Notes under the pieces: model-generated
Seen by the model: the letters and a program-made list of their open reading frames with translations, nothing else
Databases searched by the model: none
What the model was told of the DNA's origin: nothing
Shown here: positions 35,167 to 43,273 of the stretch, piece by piece
How positions within the stretch are numbered: position 1 is the stretch's first letter
Layout: every line of letters begins with the position of its first letter
Translations under genes and position numbers: made by a program
Source: Nocardia brasiliensis NBRC 14402
Lineage (GTDB): Bacteria; Actinomycetota; Actinomycetes; Mycobacteriales; Mycobacteriaceae
DNA: 64,000 nucleotides
Reading direction: 5' to 3'
Assembly: GCF_000308475.2 (NCBI RefSeq)
Contig: NZ_BAFT02000060.1
Location: forward strand, 62,001 to 126,000

Positions 35167-36162
35167 TCAGCCGAGGGTACCCAGCCAGTCGAGCACGGCT
35201 TGCTGATGGGCGCGGGCCGCACGCGCGATCACCAGCGCATGTCCCGCATCCGGCAGCACGTAGGTCCGAAGTCGCGCCGCGGGTGCGAAATACGGCGCCT
35301 CGGCCGCGTACAGCGCCGCCGTGTCGGCGCACACCGAACACAGCTTGTCCTCGCTGCCGTTGGCGATCATCACCGGCACGCCGATCCGGCGGGTCATCGG
35401 CCCGACGGTGGTGACGAGGCCGGTGACCATCTCGGCGAGGGTGAACGTGTCCTTCACCTGCGCCTCGTCTACGGCGAGGACGGCCGGGTCGGTGCCGGGA
35501 ACCCCGAAACTCGCCGGACGGGTGCCCGGGGCGGTGGTCAGATAGCCGGGATCGTGGCCGGCGAAACGCGGGTCCGGGTCGGTGGCCACCGATCGGAACG
35601 TGAGCGCGGCGGCCATGGTGCCCAACGGATTCACCGAGTGTGAGTAGCCGGTCAGCAGCAGGCCGTCCAGCTGTGCCCCGCCGACCGCCGCGAGCACCCC
35701 GATCCCGGAACTCAACGAGACGCCGCCGAACACCACCTTCCGGAACGGCGGGTGGCCCGCCATTCCGTCGCGGCGCAGACCGGCGATGATCCCGGTCACC
35801 GCGTCGGCCTCCCGGGGCGAGGTGACGCTGTGGCTCGGCGGACGCGAACTCCGGCCGGTGCCGAACCGGTCCACCGAGACGACCGCGTAGCCCGCGGCGT
35901 TCAGAGCACGCCGGAAGCTGTATTTCTCCCCGGCCGCGGGCCAATCCCAGTATCGGGCATTGGTCGCCGCGCCGGGCATCAGGACCAGCACGGTATCGGT
36001 GGCCTGCGCCGGCAGGCACATCCGGGCGCCCAGTTCGCCGTCGGGCACCGCTAGCAACAGATCTCGGCACCGGCCCGGATCGGCCGGTGCGGCGTGTGCG
36101 ATACCGGTCGAGGCCAGCACGGCGGCCACCGCTATCGCGACGGTTCCTCGCACGAAATTCAT
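35167..36162 (-). CDS. Secreted alpha/beta hydrolase (lipase/esterase-like)
   Basis: A 331-residue protein with a clear Sec signal peptide (FVRGTVAIAVAAVLASTGIAHA, cleavage about residue 24, APAD following). The mature domain carries VLMPGAATNARYWDW, a nucleophile elbow GGVSLSSG, GVPVMIANGSEDKLCSVCAD with the acid residue, and DAGHALVIAR with the His. A Cys pair in CSVC and further Cys (RCRDLL, RMCLPA) suggest disulfides, as expected outside the cell. It would hydrolyse an ester of unknown structure. It is convergent with the encapsulin operon and has its own upstream region at 36163-36348. Confidence 0.9.
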   Translation of the reverse strand: MNFVRGTVAIAVAAVLASTGIAHAAPADPGRCRDLLLAVPDGELGARMCLPAQATDTVLVLMPGAATNARYWDWPAAGEKYSFRRALNAAGYAVVSVDRFGTGRSSRPPSHSVTSPREADAVTGIIAGLRRDGMAGHPPFRKVVFGGVSLSSGIGVLAAVGGAQLDGLLLTGYSHSVNPLGTMAAALTFRSVATDPDPRFAGHDPGYLTTAPGTRPASFGVPGTDPAVLAVDEAQVKDTFTLAEMVTGLVTTVGPMTRRIGVPVMIANGSEDKLCSVCADTAALYAAEAPYFAPAARLRTYVLPDAGHALVIARAARAHQQAVLDWLGTLG

Positions 36163-36286
36163 ACTCGCGCACGCTATCCCACCCCTCGGTCGCGGGAAAG
36201 CGGAAAAGTCGTCGATATGACGCGAATGTCCTTGTCACGCCACAACTTTCCGTACTGGAACCGGGGACTGGTCAACTTTGGAACCC

Positions 36287-36298
36287 GGAACAAGTTCC
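36287..36298. promoter_or_regulatory. Inverted repeat upstream of the secreted hydrolase
   Basis: GGAAC (36287-36291) and GTTCC (36294-36298) pair around AA, and TCTAT/ATAGA (36303-36307 and 36314-36318) follows ten bases on. The 186-base gap is AT-richer than its surroundings. It lies upstream of the minus-strand hydrolase and downstream of the CYTH-CHAD gene, so it may be an operator, or terminator structure for the latter. Weak evidence. Confidence 0.3.
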
Positions 36299-36348
36299 GA
36301 ATTCTATTGTCCGATAGAGCAACTCGCAGGGTTCCAGCGCGACCACAA

Positions 36349-37779
36349 CTAGCGGGCGATCTCGGCCACCAGTCGGCGCGCCCGCTCGGCCGCGTGCTGC
36401 TCGTTCGCGTAGAGCAGGCCGTAGGTGAAGCCGTTCTCACCAGCGGTCGTGCCCGCCGTCGTCGCGAGCCGCCACAGCAGTCCGGCCGAGACCACGCCGT
36501 CGTTGTGGTCGCCGAGCACGCGTTGAAGCTTCTTGTAGTACTTGATATTCGACTCAGCGGTAGCGCGCCGATGCACCGGTTCGTGCACCTCGGCGGCATA
36601 TCGCGCGCGCTTGGCGGCCTTGCGCGCCCGGTGCAGCGATTCGTCGCGCCGGTCGGCCAGCGCCACCGCGAGCCGCTGGTCGGCTTTGCGTGCCGCCCGC
36701 CCCGCGCGCCGCACCAGTTCGCTCTTGCGCACCCGAACCGCGAACGGCGGCTGCGACTTCCACGCCTGCAGCGCCGCGAGCAGCGCCAGGTAGCGCGGCG
36801 AATCCAACGCCGCCGCGAGGGCGGCCCGGCTGGTCAGCTGCCGTTCGAGCAGGGTGGCGTCGATTCGGCCCGCCACCGGACCGAGGACGAGTTCCGGGGG
36901 CAGCTCCTCGATCTCGGCGGCCAGGCGCGCCCGCTGTACCTGACAGTCCCGCACCTCGCCGAGCAGTCCGGCGTACCACTTCAATTCGTCCGCGATGCCC
37001 TCGATCGCCGGGCGGTCCAGCAGCTTCCCGAAGACGCGCAGCGTGCTGCGCAGGCGCCGGGTCGCGACACGGGTGTCGTGGATCGGATCCTCGCCACGGC
37101 GCAGCGCGAGGTCTCCGGCGAACACGACATCGATCTGAGCGTTCAGGTATTCGTGGATCGCGCGCTCCGCTTTCGACCGTGCCACCGCGGGTTCGTCCCG
37201 AGGTGGCACCACACGCGCGAGCTTGGACGGATACCTCGACCGCGACGCACCCGCCGCGGCCAGCCGGTCCAGCAGTTCGGCGGGCGCGGCCGCGGTACGC
37301 GGGCCGAGCTCGACTTCGATTTCCCGCCAGGCCAGGGCGGCCGCGGACCCGTCGCCCGGCGTGGTTCGCACGGTGTCGTCATCGACCTCGACCACGAGTT
37401 CGCCGTCCGGCCCGAACACCCGGTGCCGGTTGCGCAGGGTGTGAATCGTCGTGACCTCGTGCAGTCGCCTGCCGAGGGCGGCGCCGGTGACCACGTCGGC
37501 GAGTTCGTCCGGTAGTTCGTCGGACCACGCGGTGACCAGCTCCAGCCTGCCGTCGTCCTGCGGGATCTTCAGCTGCCAACCGGACTCGTCGGTGCCGGCC
37601 CGGCGCCGCAGCACCAGATCGTGGGAGAGCAGATCGCGGGCGGTGGTGTCGAAATAGGTGCTGGTGAGCTCCACCGCCGTCGCCTCGACCCGCCCGCCGG
37701 GCACCAGATCGTCGAGCGGTGGGAGGGCGAAAGCCCGGTCGACCTCCCATTTCGTTTCACGTTCGAGAGAGTCCTTCAT
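36349..37779 (-). CDS. CYTH-CHAD domain protein (polyphosphate-binding)
   Basis: A 476-residue fusion. Residues 1-200 are a CYTH (triphosphate tunnel) domain beginning with the E-x-E-x-K signature (Glu6, Glu8, Lys10) and containing YFDTTARDLLSHDLVLRRR and VEVDDDTV. Residues about 215-470 are a CHAD domain, helical and rich in His, Arg and Lys (IHDTRVATRRLRSTLRVFG, YKKLQRVLGDHND). CYTH domains bind or cleave triphosphates and CHAD domains bind polyphosphate, so a role in polyphosphate metabolism or granule association is likely. I chose the ATG at 37779 because it places E-x-E-x-K at the N terminus as in the family. It diverges from the topoisomerase gene. Confidence 0.93.
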   Translation of the reverse strand: MKDSLERETKWEVDRAFALPPLDDLVPGGRVEATAVELTSTYFDTTARDLLSHDLVLRRRAGTDESGWQLKIPQDDGRLELVTAWSDELPDELADVVTGAALGRRLHEVTTIHTLRNRHRVFGPDGELVVEVDDDTVRTTPGDGSAAALAWREIEVELGPRTAAAPAELLDRLAAAGASRSRYPSKLARVVPPRDEPAVARSKAERAIHEYLNAQIDVVFAGDLALRRGEDPIHDTRVATRRLRSTLRVFGKLLDRPAIEGIADELKWYAGLLGEVRDCQVQRARLAAEIEELPPELVLGPVAGRIDATLLERQLTSRAALAAALDSPRYLALLAALQAWKSQPPFAVRVRKSELVRRAGRAARKADQRLAVALADRRDESLHRARKAAKRARYAAEVHEPVHRRATAESNIKYYKKLQRVLGDHNDGVVSAGLLWRLATTAGTTAGENGFTYGLLYANEQHAAERARRLVAEIAR

Positions 37780-37906
37780 CCTTGTGGCGTTCCCGGCGCA
37801 CATCGCACCAAACGGACATACCGTGCGTGGCAGCCTGTTTGTCTCCCTCCTCCCGGGGAACGTCCAGCTAGCCACCCATGACGGACAACCCAGGAGGTTC
37901 GCGGAT

Positions 37907-38917
37907 ATGCGGCTGCGACGCAGCACGCCATACGGCCCCGGCATGCGCCGAGTGGCGCGCGGCCGTGGGTTCTCCTACGTGAGCACCGAGGGTGCCCGGG
38001 TTTCGGACGAGGCGACCCTCGAACGCATTCGTGGCCTGGTCATACCGCCCGCGTGGCGCAAGGTGTGGATCTGTCCGCACGACAACGGGCACATCCAAGC
38101 AGTGGGGGTCGACGCCGCGGGCCGGCGCCAGTACCTCTATCACGAACAGTGGCGCAAGGAGCGTGACGAGGAGAAGTTCGATCGCGTCCTCGACCTGGCC
38201 GCCGGACTACCGGAACTCCGCAGGCGCATCCACGCCGAACTCACCGAACCGGGCCTGGGGCTGCGACGGGTGGCCGCGCTCGCGGTGACGCTGGTGGATC
38301 GGGGCGTATTCCGAGTCGGCGGTGAGGAATACGCGCAGGAGCATGGGACCCGCGGGGTCGCGACCCTGCTGCGCGAGCAGGTCCGGCTGTCCGGTGCCGA
38401 GATGTCGTTCGACTATCCGGCGAAGGGCGGTATCCAACGCCGGGTGCGGATCCGCGACGCCGACTCCGCCCGCGTCGTGCGGTCGCTACGCCGCTGCCGG
38501 CACGACTCGCCACGGCTGCTCGTCTACCGGAAAGGGTCGCGATACTGCGAACTGCATGCCGACGATATCAACGACCTGTTCCGGGAGTGGTCCGAAAGCG
38601 AGTGCAGTGTAAAGGATCTGCGCACCTGGCACGGCACGGTACTGGCCGCGGCGGGTTTCGGCTCGGTCGAGCGGCCGGACTCACAGCGCCGACGCAAAGC
38701 GGTGGAGCGCACGGTGATCACGGATGTCGCTGCGGCGCTGGGCAATACCCCGGCCGTCGCCCGGGCGTCCTATGTCGATCCCCGCGTCCTGACCGCCTTC
38801 GAGCACGGGGCGACGATTTCGGCCGCCTTGCGCCGCGCGGCCCGGGGCGGATCGGACGAGCAACGCCAGAACACGGTCGAGCGCGCGGTGATCCGCCTGC
38901 TGCGCACCACGAACTGA
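37907..38917 (+). CDS. DNA topoisomerase IB (poxvirus/bacterial type)
   Basis: A 336-residue type IB topoisomerase. It opens with LRRSTPYGPGMRRVARGRGFSY and IPPAWRKVWICPHDNGHIQAVG, followed by RRQYLYHEQWRKERDEEKFDR. The catalytic part has RVAALAVTLVDRGVFRVGGEEYA, the active-site region KDLRTWHGTVLAA, and the nucleophile Tyr289 in RASYVDPRVL. It nicks and reseals one strand to relax supercoils and needs no ATP. AGGAGG nine bases before the ATG at 37907 decides the start. It stands between the CYTH-CHAD and YbdK genes; such enzymes often accompany DNA repair and stress genes in actinobacteria. Confidence 0.95.
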   Translation: MRLRRSTPYGPGMRRVARGRGFSYVSTEGARVSDEATLERIRGLVIPPAWRKVWICPHDNGHIQAVGVDAAGRRQYLYHEQWRKERDEEKFDRVLDLAAGLPELRRRIHAELTEPGLGLRRVAALAVTLVDRGVFRVGGEEYAQEHGTRGVATLLREQVRLSGAEMSFDYPAKGGIQRRVRIRDADSARVVRSLRRCRHDSPRLLVYRKGSRYCELHADDINDLFREWSESECSVKDLRTWHGTVLAAAGFGSVERPDSQRRRKAVERTVITDVAAALGNTPAVARASYVDPRVLTAFEHGATISAALRRAARGGSDEQRQNTVERAVIRLLRTTN

Positions 38918-38926
38918 GGAGCCGGA

Positions 38927-40033
38927 ATGCTGGACGCAACCACGATCACCGTCGGTGTCGAGGAGGAGTTCCTGCTCGTCGACCCGGTTACCGGCGCCCC
39001 CGTCGCGAAGAACACCGAGGTGGCCGCCGCGGCCGAGCAACGCGGCGTCGAACTGCAACTCGAACTGACCTCGTGCCAGGTCGAGACCAGCACCGGCGTG
39101 CACCGCGAAACACCAGCGCTACTGGGCGAACTCGCCGAGTTGCGGCGCAGTGTCGCCGAATGCGCCGAACAGGTGGGCACCCGCCTGCTGGCCGTCGCGG
39201 TGCCGCCGACCGTGCCCGAGCGGTTCCCGGTCACCGACACCGAGCGCTATCAGCGCATCGCCGACACGTTCGGGATGATCGCGCACGAGCAGGGTCTGTG
39301 CGGTTGTCACGTGCACGTCGCCGTGCCCGATCGCGAGACGGCGATCCAGGTGAGCAATTATCTGCGGCCGTGGCTGCCGGTGTACCTGGCGCTCACCGCG
39401 AACTCGTCGATCTATCGCGCGGCCGAGACCGGCTACGCGAGCTGGCGCAGCATCCTGTGGCGGCGCTGGCCGAGCGCCGGGCCGCCGCCTTACTTCGAAT
39501 CCGCCGCCGATTACGCGGCCATGGTCGACATGATGATCGAGGGCGGCAACATCCTCGATACCAAGATGGTCTATTGGGATGTCCGGCCTTCCGAATCGTT
39601 CCCCACCGTCGAGGTCCGGGTCAGCGACGTGCCCGCCACCGTCACCGAGACCGCCCTGCTGGCCACGCTGGTGCGCGCCACCGCGATGATGGCGCGGGCG
39701 GCGCTGGAACGCGGCGAACGCGCGCCGGAGGTCCCCGGTGAGGTGCTGCGCGCGGCCTATTGGAACGCCGCGCGCTTCGGACTCGACGGCAACGGTCTCG
39801 ATCCGGTGTCCCGGCGCGTTGTGCCCGCCCCGGCACGACTGTCCGCGTTGCTGGAGCATGTCGCGCCGGCTCTCGACGAGCTGGGTGATCGCACCTTCGT
39901 GACAGACGCGGTGGCGACGGTGCTGGAGCGCGGCAACGGCGCCCGCCGTCAGATCGTGGCCTTCCGAAACAACGGTCGAGTGAGCGACGTGGTGACAGAA
40001 CTCGCCGACGCCACATTGGAGAAGTGCCGTTAG
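38927..40033 (+). CDS. ybdK: Carboxylate-amine ligase, YbdK type (glutamate-cysteine ligase 2 family)
   Basis: A 368-residue ATP-dependent ligase. GVEEEFLLVD near the N terminus, LQLELTSCQVETSTGVH, CGCHVHVAVPD and FPTVEVRVSDVPATVTETALLATLVRA are the family blocks with the metal- and substrate-binding Glu and His residues. Family members show weak glutamate-cysteine ligase activity; the true substrate is often unknown. It could make a gamma-glutamyl compound for redox defence or for ergothioneine-like thiols. It follows the topoisomerase gene by nine bases and is probably cotranscribed with it; the next gene is convergent. Confidence 0.93.
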   Translation: MLDATTITVGVEEEFLLVDPVTGAPVAKNTEVAAAAEQRGVELQLELTSCQVETSTGVHRETPALLGELAELRRSVAECAEQVGTRLLAVAVPPTVPERFPVTDTERYQRIADTFGMIAHEQGLCGCHVHVAVPDRETAIQVSNYLRPWLPVYLALTANSSIYRAAETGYASWRSILWRRWPSAGPPPYFESAADYAAMVDMMIEGGNILDTKMVYWDVRPSESFPTVEVRVSDVPATVTETALLATLVRATAMMARAALERGERAPEVPGEVLRAAYWNAARFGLDGNGLDPVSRRVVPAPARLSALLEHVAPALDELGDRTFVTDAVATVLERGNGARRQIVAFRNNGRVSDVVTELADATLEKCR

Positions 40034-40043
40034 CCGGAGGTGC

Positions 40044-40688
40044 TCAGCGCGCGTCCGCGCGGATCTGCTCGGCGAATTCGTCGTCCAGCGCGGCGCGGAC
40101 GAGTGCCGCCGCCAACGCGCCGGCTCGGCCGTCCGGCGCGAGCGCGGCGAGTTCGTCGGTGCCGGTCGGCAGGTCGACCCGTCGCGCGCCCTGCTTGGCG
40201 CGCTCGTCGAAGTACGGTCTCGCCCAGGTCCATACGTCCTGGACCTCGCGCAAGAAGATATCGCTGCCGGTGGGTCCGATCCCCTGGAATTCCTGGAGCA
40301 GCTGCGCCGCGCGGGCCCGGTCCTCTTCGGCGGCCTCGCCCAGTCTGCGTAGATCACCGCCGTATTTGTCGAGCACCAGGTTCGCGTTCGCGCCGAGCCT
40401 GGTCGCGGTGCTCTCGTCGTAGCGCTTGTAGCGCGCGCGGCCCAGCGCGTCCACGAGTTCTTGCCACTGCGCGTCCGCGATCCGTTGCGGGGTGCGGTAT
40501 CCCGTGGCGATCAGCTCTTTCGCCGCGGCGACCGCGATATCCGCCGAAATCCGGGTGCTCAGCAGCTCGGCGAGCACGAGAAGCTGGAACAGCGGCGCGG
40601 GCTTGTCGGCCAGGTCGATACCGGCCTGCGCCGCATAGCCCTCGCCCGCCCGCTCGAGCAACGCGTGCACAACATTTCGTTCACTCAT
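40044..40688 (-). CDS. HhH-GPD-type DNA repair protein (endonuclease III-like)
   Basis: A 214-residue protein with the helix-hairpin-helix pattern LLQEFQGIGPTGSDIFLREVQDVW near residues 128-151 and a helical N-terminal half (LFQLLVLAELLSTRISADIAVAAAKEL). No four-Cys iron-sulfur loop is present, unlike Nth. The Asp in the hairpin region (GSDIFLRE) may be the GPD aspartate, but there is no clear Lys, so a glycosylase without lyase activity, or a degenerate relative, is possible. I chose the ATG at 40688. It is 11 bases downstream of the NDH-2-like gene on the same strand. Confidence 0.82.
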   Translation of the reverse strand: MSERNVVHALLERAGEGYAAQAGIDLADKPAPLFQLLVLAELLSTRISADIAVAAAKELIATGYRTPQRIADAQWQELVDALGRARYKRYDESTATRLGANANLVLDKYGGDLRRLGEAAEEDRARAAQLLQEFQGIGPTGSDIFLREVQDVWTWARPYFDERAKQGARRVDLPTGTDELAALAPDGRAGALAAALVRAALDDEFAEQIRADAR

Positions 40689-40699
40689 TGCGCGACTCC

Positions 40700-42043
40700 C
40701 TATTTCGACGCCGGATGCTTGCTCGGAATCCCTTCGCTGCCACTGAAACTGGCTTCCTCCGGGCTGACGAGACCGAGCAGCGCGAGCGCCCGCGGGGTTA
40801 CCGCGTTGGTGGCGTACGCCAACGAGATCGCCCACCGGTTCACCGCTCTGGGCACCGCATAGATGTGGTAGACCCGGGTCACGACCTTGGCGAGTCGGCC
40901 CGACAGATGGATGCCCATCGGGTTGGCGACGGCGAAGCCCGGACCCAGATCTACGACCAAGCCCATGTCGCGGTGCTTGTACGGTCCGGCGGTGCCGATG
41001 CCCAGGCTCGCGGCCACATTGCGCGCCAAGGTTTTTCCCTGGCGCGTCGCGTGCTGTGCGGTCGGCGGGGTGATCTTGCCGGGCTTGGTCAGATCCGGGA
41101 CCGCCGCCGCGTCGCCGCCCGCGAACACGTCGGGATGGCCGGGCACGCCCAGCTGCGCGTCGACCGCCAGGCGGCCGCGTTCCAGGGGCAGATCCAGGGT
41201 GCTCAACAGCGGTGCACCGGTCACGCCGGTCACCCAGGCCACCGTGTGGGTGGGGATCACGCTGTCGTCGGTGAGCACGACGTGGCCGTCGCTCAGCTCG
41301 CGCAGCGAGGTCTGCAATCGAATGTCGATTCCCCTCCCCCGCAACACCGACAAGACCTTGTCGCCGAGCCGCTCGCCCACCTCGGGCATCACCCGGTCGG
41401 CCATGTCCAGCAGCACGAAACGCACCTCGGCGGGGTCGACACCGCGGCGGTGGGCGTAGGCGTCGGCGAGCGCGCGCAACTGCGCGATCAGTTCGGTGCC
41501 CGCGTACGAAGCGCCGACGACCACCACCGTGCGGCGCGCCCGGCGCAGCTCGGGATCGTCTTCGTGGTCGGCCAATTCGAGTTGCCTGAGCAGCTGCTCA
41601 CGCAGATACAGCGCCTCGGCAATGGTTTTCAGGCCACGCCCGTGCTCGGCCAGGCCCGGCACATCGAAGAGCCGGGTCGCCGAGCCGGGTGTGAGCACCA
41701 GCCGATCCCACGAGAGTTCCCGCGCCGGATAGTACTCGCTCCGCACGGTGATCGACTTACGTTGCAGATCAACAGATTCGGCCTTGCCGACGACGAGTCG
41801 CACCCGGGGCAGGGCGTCGGCGAGCGAGATCACCACGAATCGGGGATCGATCAGTCCGCCTGCCACATCCGGTAGCAACGGCGTGTAGAGCATGTAGTCG
41901 TCGGGCGTGACGAGCACGACCTCGATGTCGCGGCCCGCCTTCGCCAGACGGCGGCACAGTTTCGCGGCGCAGGTGAAGCCGGCGAAGCCGCTGCCGACGA
42001 TCACCACCCGCTGCGGGGTCTCGGTCTCGGCTACCGGCACCAC
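40700..42043 (-). CDS. Type II NADH dehydrogenase-like FAD/NAD oxidoreductase
   Basis: A 447-residue flavoprotein. The FAD motif GSGFAGFTCAAKL lies near residue 17, the NAD motif VVVVGASYAGTELIAQLRAL near 172, and GVPGHPDVFAGGDAAAVPD closes the FAD site. The C-terminal region (VYHIYAVPRAVNRWAISLAYATNAV) is amphipathic, as in membrane-associated NDH-2. It would pass electrons from NADH to a quinone without pumping protons. NDH-2 proteins are usual in actinobacteria, and this copy within a stress-gene block may be an extra one. Two codons before MVPVAE offer no better start. Confidence 0.93.
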   Translation of the reverse strand: MVPVAETETPQRVVIVGSGFAGFTCAAKLCRRLAKAGRDIEVVLVTPDDYMLYTPLLPDVAGGLIDPRFVVISLADALPRVRLVVGKAESVDLQRKSITVRSEYYPARELSWDRLVLTPGSATRLFDVPGLAEHGRGLKTIAEALYLREQLLRQLELADHEDDPELRRARRTVVVVGASYAGTELIAQLRALADAYAHRRGVDPAEVRFVLLDMADRVMPEVGERLGDKVLSVLRGRGIDIRLQTSLRELSDGHVVLTDDSVIPTHTVAWVTGVTGAPLLSTLDLPLERGRLAVDAQLGVPGHPDVFAGGDAAAVPDLTKPGKITPPTAQHATRQGKTLARNVAASLGIGTAGPYKHRDMGLVVDLGPGFAVANPMGIHLSGRLAKVVTRVYHIYAVPRAVNRWAISLAYATNAVTPRALALLGLVSPEEASFSGSEGIPSKHPASK

Positions 42044-42082
42044 CGGCTCCTCCTCTGTCTCTGGTCGGGCCTCGAACTGTGA

Positions 42083-42544
42083 TCAGGCGTCAGGACGCTC
42101 GATATCCCCGCGCCACGCGCCGGTCTCGTGCTGCCTGCTCTCGATGAACTTCTTGAACCGCTGCATATCGCCGTTCACTCGGTGCTTCAGCACGCCGAGA
42201 CGGTCGGCGGCGGTCTCCACGAAGCCGTCCGGGTCGACGTCCATCTGCGCGGTGATCCTGGTGTGCGTGTCGTCGAGCCGGTGAAAGGTGATCACCCCCG
42301 CGTGCTGGGGGCCGGAATCGGACTTCCACGCCACCCGCTCGTCCGGGTGCTGCTCGGTGATGGTGGCATCGAACTCGCGGGTCGAGGGCCCGACGTGGAT
42401 GCGCCAGTGGGTGTGCCGGTCGTCGAGCTGCTGCACCGCTTCCACACCCTCCATGAACTCGGGGAACGACTCGAATTGCGTCCACTGGTTGTAGGCGGTG
42501 CGGACCGGTACCTCGACATCCACGGTGGCGGCCAACGTACTCAT
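42083..42544 (-). CDS. SRPBCC family protein (cyclase/dehydrase-like)
   Basis: A 153-residue protein with the helix-grip fold: MSTLAATVDVEVPVRTAYNQWTQFESFPEFMEGV, RHTHWRIHVGPSTREFDATITEQHPDERVAWKS and a C-terminal helix (RFKKFIESRQHETGAW). This matches polyketide_cyc-type proteins often found beside stress genes in actinobacteria. I chose the ATG at 42544 because GAAAGGGG precedes it and the domain starts there. It lies 39 bases upstream of the NDH-2-like gene on the same strand. The ligand is unknown. Confidence 0.9.
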   Translation of the reverse strand: MSTLAATVDVEVPVRTAYNQWTQFESFPEFMEGVEAVQQLDDRHTHWRIHVGPSTREFDATITEQHPDERVAWKSDSGPQHAGVITFHRLDDTHTRITAQMDVDPDGFVETAADRLGVLKHRVNGDMQRFKKFIESRQHETGAWRGDIERPDA

Positions 42545-42622
42545 GTGTACCCCTTTCGTTGCTGTCGCGTTGCGCGACTCGGTCAGGGGCGGCATACCCG
42601 GGCAACCGGAGCAGAAACAGAC

Positions 42623-43261
42623 TCAGCCGGGCCGGAAACCGGCTTCCCTGGCGATGATTCCGAGATCGTCGACGAACGCCTGGTAGGCCGCGGTCCGGTC
42701 CGGCGCGCGCAGCACCGCGGCGGGATGCACGGTGGTGATCACGTCGTAGTCGCCGTGCGCGATCACCTCACCGCGGCGCTCGCTGACCTTGAAAGTGTTG
42801 CCCAGCAACGCTTTGGCGGCGATCGCGCCCAGACCCACCACCAGCTTCGGGTGCACGACCGACAACTCCGCACTCAGCCATGCCGAGCAGGCGACGATCT
42901 CGGTGCGGCCGGGCTGCTTGTGAATTCGCCGCTTGCCGCGCTCGGTGAACTTGAAATGCTTCACCGCGTTCGTGAGATAGACCTGATCGCGCGGGATGCC
43001 TGCCTCGGCCAGCGCGCGGTCCAGGAGACCGCCCGCGGGGCCGACGAAGGGATGGCCCTGTACGTCCTCCTGGTCGCCGGGCTGCTCCCCCACCATCACG
43101 ATGGCGGCCGCGGCCGGTCCCTCGCCGAACACCGTCTGGGTGGCGTCCCGGTACAGATCGCAACCGTGACACCCTTGCGCGGCCGCCCGCAGGGTGCGCA
43201 ACGACGGCCGTCCGCTCGGGACGAACTCGGCGGCCCCTGGCGCTGTATCACGAGCGGGCAC
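42623..43261 (-). CDS. udgX: UdgX-type uracil-DNA glycosylase
   Basis: A 212-residue family 4-like uracil-DNA glycosylase. It has CHGC (Cys31, Cys34) and Cys125 for an iron-sulfur cluster, motif GEQPGD (59-64), FVGPAG, TNAVKHFKF, and HPAAVLR near the end. The insert KRRIHK (110-115) is the hallmark of UdgX, whose loop His forms a covalent bond with the abasic DNA after uracil removal; here that would be His114. Such enzymes are known mainly from mycobacteria and other actinobacteria. It starts at a GTG 12 bases after the decarboxylase stop, in the same direction. Confidence 0.94.
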   Translation of the reverse strand: MPARDTAPGAAEFVPSGRPSLRTLRAAAQGCHGCDLYRDATQTVFGEGPAAAAIVMVGEQPGDQEDVQGHPFVGPAGGLLDRALAEAGIPRDQVYLTNAVKHFKFTERGKRRIHKQPGRTEIVACSAWLSAELSVVHPKLVVGLGAIAAKALLGNTFKVSERRGEVIAHGDYDVITTVHPAAVLRAPDRTAAYQAFVDDLGIIAREAGFRPG

Positions 43262-43273
43262 AACGACTTCCGT

